DNA from: Thermoguttaceae bacterium
GTDB lineage: Bacteria; Planctomycetota; Planctomycetia; Pirellulales; Thermoguttaceae
DNA length: 54,844 nt
Direction of reading: 5' to 3'
NCBI GenBank assembly: GCA_025060325.1
Contig: JANXBW010000030.1
Coordinates: 1 to 54,844 of the forward strand
In this document: positions 8,256 through 16,265 of the stretch, piece after piece
How positions within the stretch are numbered: the stretch's first letter is position 1
How the letters are laid out: every line of letters begins with the position of its first letter
Made by a program: the position numbers and the translations under genes
The notes under the pieces: generated by a model
What the model saw: the letters and a program-made list of their open reading frames with translations, nothing else
What the model was told of the DNA's origin: nothing
Databases searched by the model: none

Positions 8256-8912
8256 TTAAACCGAAGTTTGAATACCCGCTACCCGACAAGCAAATTGCAG
8301 GCCATCAACAGCGGTTTTGCCGTAAAAGTCACAACCGGCTGCCTGCGCGAGTAGCTCGCTGGCGGCGGCTCCACCGACCATAATGGCCACCTTATCCCGC
8401 AGACCAGCCTGGCGAATGGCGTCCATCGTCTTAGTGACCGAGCTATAACAAGTGGTGAGCAAAAGGCTCATCCCCACCACCACTGGTTGGTGTTTGCGAA
8501 TAGCTTCCACGAACTTTTCCGGCGGTACGTCCACGCCAAGATCGATTACCTCAAAGCCCGCTCCTTCGAGGAGCATCACAACGATATCCTTGCCAATATC
8601 GTGTACATCATGCTGGACCGTGCCGATCACAGCCCGCGGCCGGGTACCAGAGCTTGCACTAGTGACGCTTTCCCGCAGCCTTGGCCCCAATTCGCTCATT
8701 ATTTCCTTCATGATTAGCCCGCCAAACATGAGGTCGGGAATAAAACATTCTTCCCGGGCAAAGCGATTGCCAAGCTCGATCATGCCGCGGTTACACTCGG
8801 CGACGATCTCGGCAGGTGGCACCCCGGCGGCTAGCTTTTCCCGCACCAGTTTCAGCGCCTGTTCTTCTTCACAAAAAGCCAAAGCGCGAACAAGATCAGT
8901 CATCTCAGTCAT
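8256..8912 (-). CDS. Corrinoid (B12-binding) methyltransferase protein, MtbC/MtaC type
   Basis: This cytoplasmic protein carries a methyl group on a cobalamin cofactor between two methyltransferases. Residues 1-90 form the helical cap domain ('EIVAECNRGMIELGNRF', 'CFIPDLMFGGLIMKEIM'). Residues 92-218 form the Rossmann-like B12 domain with the base-off motif DVHDIGKD (Asp102-x-His104-x-x-Gly107), where His104 should be the lower cobalt ligand. 'VIDLGVDVPPEKFVEA' and 'VGGAAAS' complete the fold. Length is 218 residues, typical. It lies downstream of a URO-D-family methyltransferase gene on the same strand, the usual pairing. I see no reductive activator (RamA-like) or second methyltransferase in the window, so the methyl donor and final acceptor are unknown. 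Confidence 0.93.
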   Translation of the reverse strand: MTEMTDLVRALAFCEEEQALKLVREKLAAGVPPAEIVAECNRGMIELGNRFAREECFIPDLMFGGLIMKEIMSELGPRLRESVTSASSGTRPRAVIGTVQHDVHDIGKDIVVMLLEGAGFEVIDLGVDVPPEKFVEAIRKHQPVVVGMSLLLTTCYSSVTKTMDAIRQAGLRDKVAIMVGGAAASELLAQAAGCDFYGKTAVDGLQFACRVAGIQTSV

Positions 8913-9124
8913 GGCTTAGTTCCCGGTAATCAGCCTGGCACCCGCCGCCATGGTTGTAAATTATGAACTTCCCCGCTGATGTTGGTCGTCGACCGACTTA
9001 TCATTGAGTTTTTAACTTGCAGCTTTCCCCGAGCAGTTTCTTCCAGGGGTTGTCTTGCGACCTTTTAACCGGCTTGTGCTCTCCATCGCTCCTAGCCTTG
9101 CCAAGGCGCCTAATTTGCCTTGGT

Positions 9125-9328
9125 CTAAAATGATAGTAAACATTGCCAGATGTATAGGTAGGCCAGGGTATCGAGCTCCTCCCAAATCTGGCGAACGAGC
9201 TTTTCGTCCCCCTTGATAGGCGGGAATTCGCGGGCTTTTTCTTCCCAAGGGAAGCACACCCCCGGTGGTCGCAGGACATCCTCCGCGGGAGTTCGCTTTG
9301 GCTGTTCTTTGGGCGTTTCAGGCGACAT
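9125..9328 (-). CDS. Small hypothetical protein between corrinoid and URO-D genes
   Basis: This 67-residue frame has an AAGGGA-type binding site eight bases before its ATG and lies on the same strand as its neighbours, 72 bp after the URO-D gene. The N-terminal third is Pro/Lys/Glu-rich ('SPETPKEQPKRTPAED'). The rest looks folded and ends with an aromatic helix ('IWEELDTLAYLYIWQCLL'). I do not recognise a family. The position suggests a small accessory protein of the methyltransferase cluster, which is inference. It could also be an unrelated small gene. Overlapping frames in this stretch look like shadows. Confidence 0.5.
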   Translation of the reverse strand: MSPETPKEQPKRTPAEDVLRPPGVCFPWEEKAREFPPIKGDEKLVRQIWEELDTLAYLYIWQCLLSF

Positions 9329-9400
9329 AGCTCGGTCCCTTTGTTCGTGGGCTATTTACAAGGCATTTACTTGCGTTTGCACACGCGCTAGTGGCAAGTC

Positions 9401-10597
9401 TTAATAAACGCCATATTGGCGTGTAAACTCAGTCATGGCTCGAACGTTTTCAATCTTCGTGTCATCCTGCATGATAGCCGAGGCATCCATGATGTAGCCG
9501 CCATCGCGGGCCACGCCGTCGATCACCTTCTTGCAATAGGCTTTGACGTCATCAGGCGTCCCGAAGGCCAAGAGATCGTTTGGGATGCCGCCGCTTAGGG
9601 CGAACTTCTCCCCCACGGTGCGGTGCACTTCAAAGATGTCGCCGCGGTCCACGTGGTAGATGATACTTTTTTCAGGTAGCTGGGCAATCCATTTGAGGTT
9701 GGGGTTCCATTCCCCTTCGGCATAGAAAAGTACCTGAATCCCCTGTTTCCAAAGCTCTTCGATAATCCACTTCAGCGTGGGCCAGTAAAAGCGTTCGAAT
9801 TGTTGAGGCGACAAGAAGGGCATGCAGCCACGGTGCATCCACAAACCGACGGGCAGCTGCTTGTTGGGATCGGAGGTGAGAATGGCAACCTTAAGGAGGT
9901 GTGGCGCCAGGGCCTCGCAGGCCTTTTCCACCTTAGCCGGCTGTCTGTAAAGGTCCATACACAGGCCTTTGTAGCCGCGCAATTTGTCTGCCAAGATATC
10001 GAACGGTGCCTTGAGGATACCGGCCAACGCTGGCACTGTGCCACATTCCCGCCGTAAACGCTCGATCTGCGTGCCGAAAGCGTCGAAGTATTGCATCATC
10101 GCCATCCCACCGCGGACGAAGGATAGGTTGTTCCGCATGGTGTTTGGCTCACCGGGCCGAACTACCTCCGGGCACACCCGGGGAAGCCAGACGTTGTACA
10201 AATAGCCGGTGGGATCAGCGATGAGCAGGTCGTACTCGTCCGGGCGCATGAACGCCTGTTCTTCCGGCGGCTCTAAATACTGAAAAGGTTTGTCGGCAGG
10301 CAGATCAATTCCCGGCACGGCGTAATACTTAAGCCCTATGGCGGTGGTTAACCCTGTCCACACATAGACCATGTTGGGCACCACGGCGTCCCAATCGAAG
10401 TCCCGGGCACAGCGGATGACAGCCTCAAAAGCCTTGCGATAATCGTGGGTAACCTCTTGACAGGTATAGCCGGCGTATTTGGCAGTGAACTCGGCGACGA
10501 AGGGGCGGATTGGAATGCGGTCCGGCTTGCCATTTCTCATCGCTGTGACGTACCGGGCTAGGCGCTCTTGATAAAGTTTTTCCATTTGCTCGCTCAT
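9401..10597 (-). CDS. URO-D-family methyltransferase (corrinoid partner)
   Basis: The protein has the uroporphyrinogen-decarboxylase TIM-barrel fold used by MtaA/MtbA-type methyltransferases. Visible landmarks are 'RNGKPDRIPIRPFV' near the N-terminus, 'KAFEAVIRCARDFDWDAV', 'LLIADPTGYL', 'SPQQFERFYWPTLKWII' and 'ALSGGIPNDLLAFGTPDDVK'. The length of 398 residues fits the family. In MtaA/MtbA a zinc-binding His-x-Cys lies after the sixth strand. The matching place here reads 'FYAEGEW' (residues 291-297), so those ligands appear replaced. CAGGAG lies just before the start at 10597. It is the first gene of a minus-strand run that includes a corrinoid protein, so methyl transfer is much more likely than haem synthesis. 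The substrate cannot be read from the sequence. Confidence 0.88.
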   Translation of the reverse strand: MSEQMEKLYQERLARYVTAMRNGKPDRIPIRPFVAEFTAKYAGYTCQEVTHDYRKAFEAVIRCARDFDWDAVVPNMVYVWTGLTTAIGLKYYAVPGIDLPADKPFQYLEPPEEQAFMRPDEYDLLIADPTGYLYNVWLPRVCPEVVRPGEPNTMRNNLSFVRGGMAMMQYFDAFGTQIERLRRECGTVPALAGILKAPFDILADKLRGYKGLCMDLYRQPAKVEKACEALAPHLLKVAILTSDPNKQLPVGLWMHRGCMPFLSPQQFERFYWPTLKWIIEELWKQGIQVLFYAEGEWNPNLKWIAQLPEKSIIYHVDRGDIFEVHRTVGEKFALSGGIPNDLLAFGTPDDVKAYCKKVIDGVARDGGYIMDASAIMQDDTKIENVRAMTEFTRQYGVY

Positions 10598-11063
10598 CGG
10601 CGAACTCCTGTTGGCCGGCCAAAAACGGGCGAGTCGTCCGCCACCTGAACTTAATCCCTGGGATAAACACCGCAGTCTTGGTGAAGGAATTTTCGCCCCT
10701 GTAAAACCCCCGGTAGGACCGCGTCAGGGTTTTTCCAAGAATGCCTCTAATTAGCCGCTTTGCGGAAGATAGTAACACGGAACCGTCGGGCACTTGGGAG
10801 GGTAATTCTTAGCGCTTATTCAGCCCAAGATCCCTAGTCTTCCCGCCTTACCTAGTTCCCATCAGTTTCCCAGTCCGGCTTAAGGGGCTCTTCAAGCTCT
10901 TACCCGAGCTTACACGATGGCCTAGATTTGCCCAGCGTGGCGCCAATTTATCCGAAGATTACTCCCCTGGTCAACAATACGCGGCGTAAAAACGTTTGCC
11001 CTGGGCGTTGGCGTGAAGCCTCAATCGGCTGCTCTACCGGTTCTATGGAAGGGGCTTAGTGCC
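10598..11063. other. Gene-free stretch between URO-D and GT4 genes
   Basis: I see no supported gene, clear terminator or repeat. The frame at 10425-10793 on the minus strand overlaps the start of the URO-D gene and reads as a shadow. The promoter of the URO-D run should lie in the lower part of this interval. Confidence 0.4.
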
Positions 11064-12233
11064 TTAAGCCGGTTGGGCTCTGGCGCCGGCCGCCTCAATC
11101 AATCCGCTGTAAAGCTCCTGGAAGGCCTCCACCATCCGCCGGACCGAGAAATGCTCGGCCACAAACTGCCGAGCTGCGGAGCCGATCCGCCAGGCAAGCT
11201 CCGGGTCCTCCAGAAGCCGCTCTGTCAACCGGGCAAGTGCCATCCGATCGCCCACCGGAAACAGAAATCCTGTTTTGCCGGAAACGACTAAGTCGCGTGT
11301 GCCCGGGATGTCCGTGGCAATCACCGGTCGCCCGTGGGCCATCGCTTCGAGGATGGCGTTGGATTGGCCTTCGTAAGCACTTGTGGACCAAAGAATGTCT
11401 ACATGGGGCAAGAGTCGAGGGACGTCATCCCGATGGCCCAAGAAATGAACATGGTCGGCAATTTCCACCTGATCACGATAGCGAAGAAGCTGATTGCGTT
11501 GAGGCCCGTCTCCGACGACGAGCAAATGTACGTCTTTGCGGACAACCTTAAGTAGATCGGCGGCCCAAATAGCGTCCTGGATCCTTTTCTGGGGCCAAAG
11601 CCGCCCGATAACCGCCACGAGGCGAGCATTTTGCGGCAAGCCAAGCTCGGCGAGGATTTCTTCGCGAGTGGAGCTCGGCGCCTCCGGCGGTAATTCAACC
11701 GCGTTGGAAATAACGACAATTTTCTCTGCCGGTAAACCCCGAGCAATATAAAAATCCCGCACCCCCACGCTGTTGACAACAATTGCATCGCTCCATTTGG
11801 CCAGAAGCCGATCAAGGGCAAATTGCCAGCCGGCCTTCCAGAGGTCAACGCACCGCTCGGAGGCAATGACCACTGGGACCTTGGCTTGCCAAGCAGCCAG
11901 CCGGCCATAGGAATTCCCCGCAAAAAGCCATGTGTGGACAATCGTCGGTCGAAGTGTGCGAACAAGCCGCCGGAGTCTCAAATAGGCGGCCGGGTCGGCG
12001 CGAAACCGCTTTCCCACGAGGTGCACGGGTATGCCTGCGGCCCGAAGCTCGCCCTCAAGCGGCCCGGTTCGCGTTAGCACGCACACGTGTGGCTCGAATC
12101 GCTCCGGGTCTAAATGGCGGACCAGGAGGCTCATTTGCTTTTCCGCACCGGCGCGATCGAGCGTGGGAATGATCTGAAGGACGCGATGTCTCACTTCATG
12201 ACACCCGTTTTTTCGGCCACGACATTTCGGCAA
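11064..12233 (-). CDS. Glycosyltransferase family 4 protein
   Basis: This is a cytoplasmic retaining glycosyltransferase with the two-Rossmann GT-B fold, likely acting on cell-surface polysaccharide or glycolipid. The N-terminal domain shows 'LQIIPTLDRAGAEKQM', the usual glycine-rich acceptor loop. The C-terminal domain shows 'AVIGRLWPQKRIQDAI', 'HFLGHRDDVPRLL' and the E-x7-E donor motif 'YEGQSNAILEAMA', followed by 'GRPVIATDIPG'. Length is about 389 residues, normal. The start is uncertain: ATG 12233 gives 14 extra residues, and GTG 12191 begins exactly at the conserved part. No other polysaccharide genes are adjacent. A broken oxidoreductase gene diverges from it. Confidence 0.88.
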   Translation of the reverse strand: MPKCRGRKNGCHEVRHRVLQIIPTLDRAGAEKQMSLLVRHLDPERFEPHVCVLTRTGPLEGELRAAGIPVHLVGKRFRADPAAYLRLRRLVRTLRPTIVHTWLFAGNSYGRLAAWQAKVPVVIASERCVDLWKAGWQFALDRLLAKWSDAIVVNSVGVRDFYIARGLPAEKIVVISNAVELPPEAPSSTREEILAELGLPQNARLVAVIGRLWPQKRIQDAIWAADLLKVVRKDVHLLVVGDGPQRNQLLRYRDQVEIADHVHFLGHRDDVPRLLPHVDILWSTSAYEGQSNAILEAMAHGRPVIATDIPGTRDLVVSGKTGFLFPVGDRMALARLTERLLEDPELAWRIGSAARQFVAEHFSVRRMVEAFQELYSGLIEAAGARAQPA

Positions 12234-12635
12234 AAGCTCACCTCGAGCCTGGGAAGCTTTTGGGGCGATGTTCGAATAAAGCTTGTTTGGAGGGTCCCCA
12301 GAGCCTCGACGAAGACTCTTGGGGCTAACGGCCTAAGCATATGGGCCAAACTGGCCCAGTGACGCAGCATGCCATCGGCCGGTCAGTTGACCCGCCGGGG
12401 TGCCTACGGCCGTGTCGGAAAGTTTGCGTTTGGGGCAGGCGCCCCTCGGGTATATTACCCGGTGAACCCACGAAGCAAAAAGACCAAACAGGCCGGTATA
12501 GCCGTGAGGTCGCGTTTTAAGCATCGGCCAGGCCCGCGGGCTGGTATGCGTGCGCTCTGGACGGGAGGAGGGGCAGCCTACCTGGTCGCGCCCCGGGGGC
12601 CGTCGCTGCAGGTGAGCTTGTGGGCGGAGGCAAAC
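12234..12635. other. Divergent intergenic region
   Basis: This separates the GT4 gene (minus) from the oxidoreductase pseudogene (plus). The plus-strand frame is open from 12369 into the pseudogene, but its upstream part has no family features. GGAGG before the ATG at 12636 marks the original start. An AT-rich patch near 12449-12463 (GGGTATATTACCCGG, partly palindromic) is the only promoter-like feature I see. Confidence 0.35.
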
Positions 12636-14029
12636 ATGGCGATGAATTCATCCACTTTGGGCGGGAAAGTAATTCAGGCCGGCCGACGCGGTGTATCTGC
12701 GGCAAGTCCTCGGCAAGCAGGAGCGATCTCCCGGCGGAAAGTCCTTCGCCAGATGGCTCGGCGAGCAGCACTTCTGCCCTTTGTCCCCTATTTTGCGACG
12801 GTTGGGGTTGAGGAGCGACTATGGCCGCGGTCGGCCAAAGATCGCTTCGGCATCGGTCCAATCGGAATGCGCCACCAGGGGACTGTGATCACCCACGAGG
12901 CTGCCAAAGACGGGGATGTAGTGGCAATAGCTGATGTGGACCGGCATGTCCGGGAGCAAGCCCGGGTAAGTTTCGGTAATACCCCTGCTATTTACGAGGA
13001 TTATCGGCGGCTCTTAGAGCGCAAAGATGTGGACGTAGTAATGATCGGTACCCCGATCACTGGCATGCGCGAATGGTGGTCGACGCCTCTCTTGCCGGTA
13101 AGGATGTCTATGTAGAAAAACCGTTGACAGTCACTGTACATGAAGGGCAGGTGGTGTACAAAGTGTTAGAGAAGACTGGGCGGGTGGTACAGGTCGGTTC
13201 CTGGCAGCGGAGCGATCGGCGGTTTCGCCTTGCCGCGGAGATGGTTCGACAGGGCCGGATTGGGAAGCTTCTCCTAGTCGAAGTTGTTCTTGGCAAGAAT
13301 GCGACCGGCGGGTCTTTTCCTGAGCGCCCGGTGCCGGGTCATCTGAACTGGGAGCTTTGGCTTGGCCAAGCCCCGCTTGTCCCCTATGTGGAGGAACGCT
13401 GTCACTATACCTTCCGCTGGTGGTATGAGTATGCCGGCGGACAAATGACGGATTGGGGAGCGCACCATCTGGACATCGCTCAATGGGCTATTGGTGCTTT
13501 GCCTGTGGAAGTCCACGGCGAGGCGACATTCCCGAATATCCCGGGCGGCTACAATGTAGCTGTGGACTTTCGGGCAAGGTATCGCTACGAAAACGGTGTG
13601 GAGATGACGGTTGAGGACGAAGGCCGAAACGGGATTTTGTTTATCGGCACGGAAGGCAGAATCTTCGTCAATCGTGGGGCAATTACAGGCCTGCCAGTTG
13701 ACGCGCTCAAAGACCAGCCTTTACCGCGGGAAAAATTTATCCTTTACGACTTTGACAATCTTGCCCGGCCGGAGCGTGCTGGCTAACTGGAGGCCACTGT
13801 TAACCATATGGGCAACTTCTTCGACTGTATGCGGGAGCGGCGCAGACCGATTTCCGATGTGTGCAGTCAGCAACAAAGCGCGGTAACTTGTCACATCGCC
13901 AATATCGCTATGTGGGTTGGCCGGCCTCTTCGCTGGGATCCTCGCCGGGAGATCTTTCCCGAGGATCCGAAGCCCAACCGACACCCGCGCCGCGAAGCAA
14001 GAAGTCCCTATGGCGTCCCGGAAGCCTAG
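12636..14029 (+). pseudogene. Gfo/Idh/MocA-family oxidoreductase, frameshifted and with a stop
   Basis: Three consecutive frame pieces make one NAD(P)-dependent sugar oxidoreductase of about 465 residues. Piece 1 (from ATG 12636, GGAGG upstream) has a Tat-like 'SRRKVLRQMARRAALLP' signal and the nucleotide-binding strand 'GIGPIGMRHQG', up to 'DVDVVMIGTP'. The next motif, D-H-W-H-A, is read only in the +1 frame from about 13056, so one C seems missing from the C-run near 13051-13056. Piece 2 carries 'AGKDVYVEKPLT' with the catalytic Lys and runs to a TAA at 13784-13786. The same frame then continues through 'HMGNFFDCMRERRRPISDV' to 14027-14029, the normal C-terminus of this subfamily. So there are one frameshift and one nonsense change. 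A sequencing error cannot be excluded. Confidence 0.88.
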
Positions 14030-14282
14030 TCCGTTGGGCGGGCGCAAGTTGCATAAGCCAAGAGGCCAGTTTGGCACACCAAGATTCATCGCTTTGCTGG
14101 CGCCGCCTGCGTAAACGGCCTCGCCACTTCTTTAGCTATCAGTGCTTTGCTGTCCTTTTGGAGGATGCCCAACTACATCAACGGGCAGGACCTGTGGTAT
14201 CTTCTGATCTAAGCCCAGCGGGGTGGGGAGCAATGAGCGCTGGCCGTGAGACAGCCGGTGACGTTCTTGTTGGAGACAGAGT

Positions 14283-16130
14283 TTACAGAATCCCGTGAAG
14301 GGGTCTACCTGGGGCCGCGAGGGCCTCCACACGCCGAATGACTTCTGGGTCTTCTTCGACCGGCGGGGGATAAGAGGGTTTCATCCGCGCATCGATCACG
14401 AGGGAACCGTGGCAGCCCCAGTGTTTAGCGTGGCTAAAAGTTTCAATTCCGTACGTGTCTGAGGCGGGGTTACTTCGCGTAAACGTTACCCAGAGAAAAT
14501 TGTCTAAGGTTCTGGCGGCGAAATCACTGTCATCGACAATAACGACAAGGGGGAAAGCGTTGATCGGGTCGCTTTTCTTGAAGGAGTTTGCAAATCGAGC
14601 GACGGCATGATCGACACCGGAACTATCCGGATGATAGGGCGGTCCTTGGACTACGAGAATTCCCGGCAACACAACCCGCGGGTTATGGAAGCCGAGGTTG
14701 ACTGGCAAGACAATTCGTGCATCCAGGGCGACTGGCAAGGTTCGTCGCGGCGGACCAGCGGCCACAACAACAAGTTTGGATCCCTCGTGTAACCGGGGAC
14801 CGGTGTAATCGAGAGTATCCATGTTGGTACATGTGAAAAAATGAAGATCCCGCCGCCAGTCCACCCGTTCCAGCACATGGCGGAAGAATTCGGCCACGTT
14901 GTTTATATCAAGGTGCGGATTGTCCTCCTCGGCCGCGATAAAAAGATACTTCGTTAGCGAAATCTGGCCGTAGCCTAGAAGGGCATAAGCTTGGGTGAGG
15001 AGCTGCCGCGGTCGCCGGGGGTCTTCGTAAGGTAGGTACTTCTCGGTGCCAATGGCCAAGCAAAGCGGATGGACTCCGGCAGCATCCACAGCATGGACCG
15101 CCTTGACGCCGGGAATGGCCCGAGGAACCACCGGCCCGACAATTTCGTGGATCAATTTCGCAAACATGCTATCCTCTTGGGGTGGACGCCCGACAACCGT
15201 AAAAGGCCAGACAGCATCCCGGCGGTGATAAACCTTTTCTACCCGGATAACCGGGAAATCATGCTGGAGGCTATAGTAGCCCAGGTGATCGCCGAAAGGT
15301 CCTTCGGGCAAAAGTAGCCCCGGTTCCACATGTCCCACAATACAAAAATCGGCCTCGGCAGAAATGGCCAACTGGTTCCGCCGAACTATCATCGGAATGC
15401 GAAAGCCGGCAAGCAGCCCGGCGAAGGACAGTTCGCTGAGGTGCGGCGGGAGAGGCATCGTGGCGGCCACGGTCATTGCCGGGGGACCACCCACAAAAAT
15501 ATTGACAGCCAAAGGCCTCCCCAGCTCCATCGCTCGAGCATGGTGGCGGGCAATATCCCGGTGCAGTTGATAATGAAGCCCAATTTGCTGATCGGGGAGG
15601 TAACGTCCGCCTGAGATCTGGATGCGGTACATCCCCAAGTTGGAATGGAGGAGCCCTGGTCGATCAGGATTCTCTGTGTAAACTTGGGGCAAAGTGATGA
15701 AAGCCCCACCGTCCTTTGGCCAAGACCGGAGCTGGGGAAGTTGACGAATCGTCGTCTCACAAGCCAGAACAGGTCCGGAACGCACCGGGCGAGGAAAGGC
15801 CCGCCAGGCCCACCAAGGGACCTTGAAAAGTAACCGCGGCCGCCGCAGAAGGTCGGTTGGATCGACACCTAGCTGGACAATTCGGGCTAACTGATCTAAA
15901 GTATCGCGGAAGATATACCGCAGCCGCTCCATGGTGCCGAAGAGGTTACTGACCATGGGGAAGCGGCAGTTTTTGACATTAGCAAACAGAATAGCCGGGC
16001 CACCCGCGGCGAAAACCCGCCGCTGGATGGCCGCGGCTTCCAAATCGGCATCAACCGGCTCGTGAATTATCACAAGTTGGCCGATCCGTCGAAGGTCGGC
16101 CAAGAGTTCCCCTGTGTTTCGATAGCCCAT
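14283..16130 (-). CDS. UbiD-family decarboxylase
   Basis: This is a member of the prenylated-FMN-dependent UbiD family, which adds or removes carboxyl groups on aromatic or unsaturated acids. Visible are 'IIHEPVDADLEAAAI' near the N-terminus, 'PAILFANVKN', 'NIFVGGPPAM', 'LPEGPFGDHLGYYS' (residues 275-287) and 'FTVVGRPPQEDSMFAKLI'. Length is 615 residues, longer than E. coli UbiD (about 500) and close to the menaquinone-biosynthesis (futalosine-route) UbiD group. That assignment is a suggestion only. The segment before the EGPFGD motif reads 'ADFCIVG' where classical members have A-E-I-V-x-E-G, so acidic positions differ. The ATG at 16130 has GAAGG upstream; a start at 16169 is less likely. 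No ubiX is visible. It follows the oxidoreductase gene by 135 bp. Confidence 0.85.
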   Translation of the reverse strand: MGYRNTGELLADLRRIGQLVIIHEPVDADLEAAAIQRRVFAAGGPAILFANVKNCRFPMVSNLFGTMERLRYIFRDTLDQLARIVQLGVDPTDLLRRPRLLFKVPWWAWRAFPRPVRSGPVLACETTIRQLPQLRSWPKDGGAFITLPQVYTENPDRPGLLHSNLGMYRIQISGGRYLPDQQIGLHYQLHRDIARHHARAMELGRPLAVNIFVGGPPAMTVAATMPLPPHLSELSFAGLLAGFRIPMIVRRNQLAISAEADFCIVGHVEPGLLLPEGPFGDHLGYYSLQHDFPVIRVEKVYHRRDAVWPFTVVGRPPQEDSMFAKLIHEIVGPVVPRAIPGVKAVHAVDAAGVHPLCLAIGTEKYLPYEDPRRPRQLLTQAYALLGYGQISLTKYLFIAAEEDNPHLDINNVAEFFRHVLERVDWRRDLHFFTCTNMDTLDYTGPRLHEGSKLVVVAAGPPRRTLPVALDARIVLPVNLGFHNPRVVLPGILVVQGPPYHPDSSGVDHAVARFANSFKKSDPINAFPLVVIVDDSDFAARTLDNFLWVTFTRSNPASDTYGIETFSHAKHWGCHGSLVIDARMKPSYPPPVEEDPEVIRRVEALAAPGRPLHGIL

Positions 16131-16265
16131 GGTCAATACCTTCTTCGGCCTGCTTTGAACGGTGAGCAAAGCAGGCAGATGCCCCTTCGCTTTCGGGTTG
16201 GCGTCGCCCTCCCTTTGCTAAACTCCCATTGATGACGGAAATCTTCCGGTCAACAAGCCCACACT

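Noticed and set aside
9001-9279. Minus-strand frames overlapping the small protein
   Set aside because: Both overlapping frames are low-complexity and basic, lack a binding site and conflict with the better frame at 9125-9328.
9401-10597. Uroporphyrinogen decarboxylase for haem synthesis (hemE)
   Set aside because: Motifs and the neighbouring corrinoid gene match the methyltransferase branch; the typical HemE N-terminal arginine motifs are absent.
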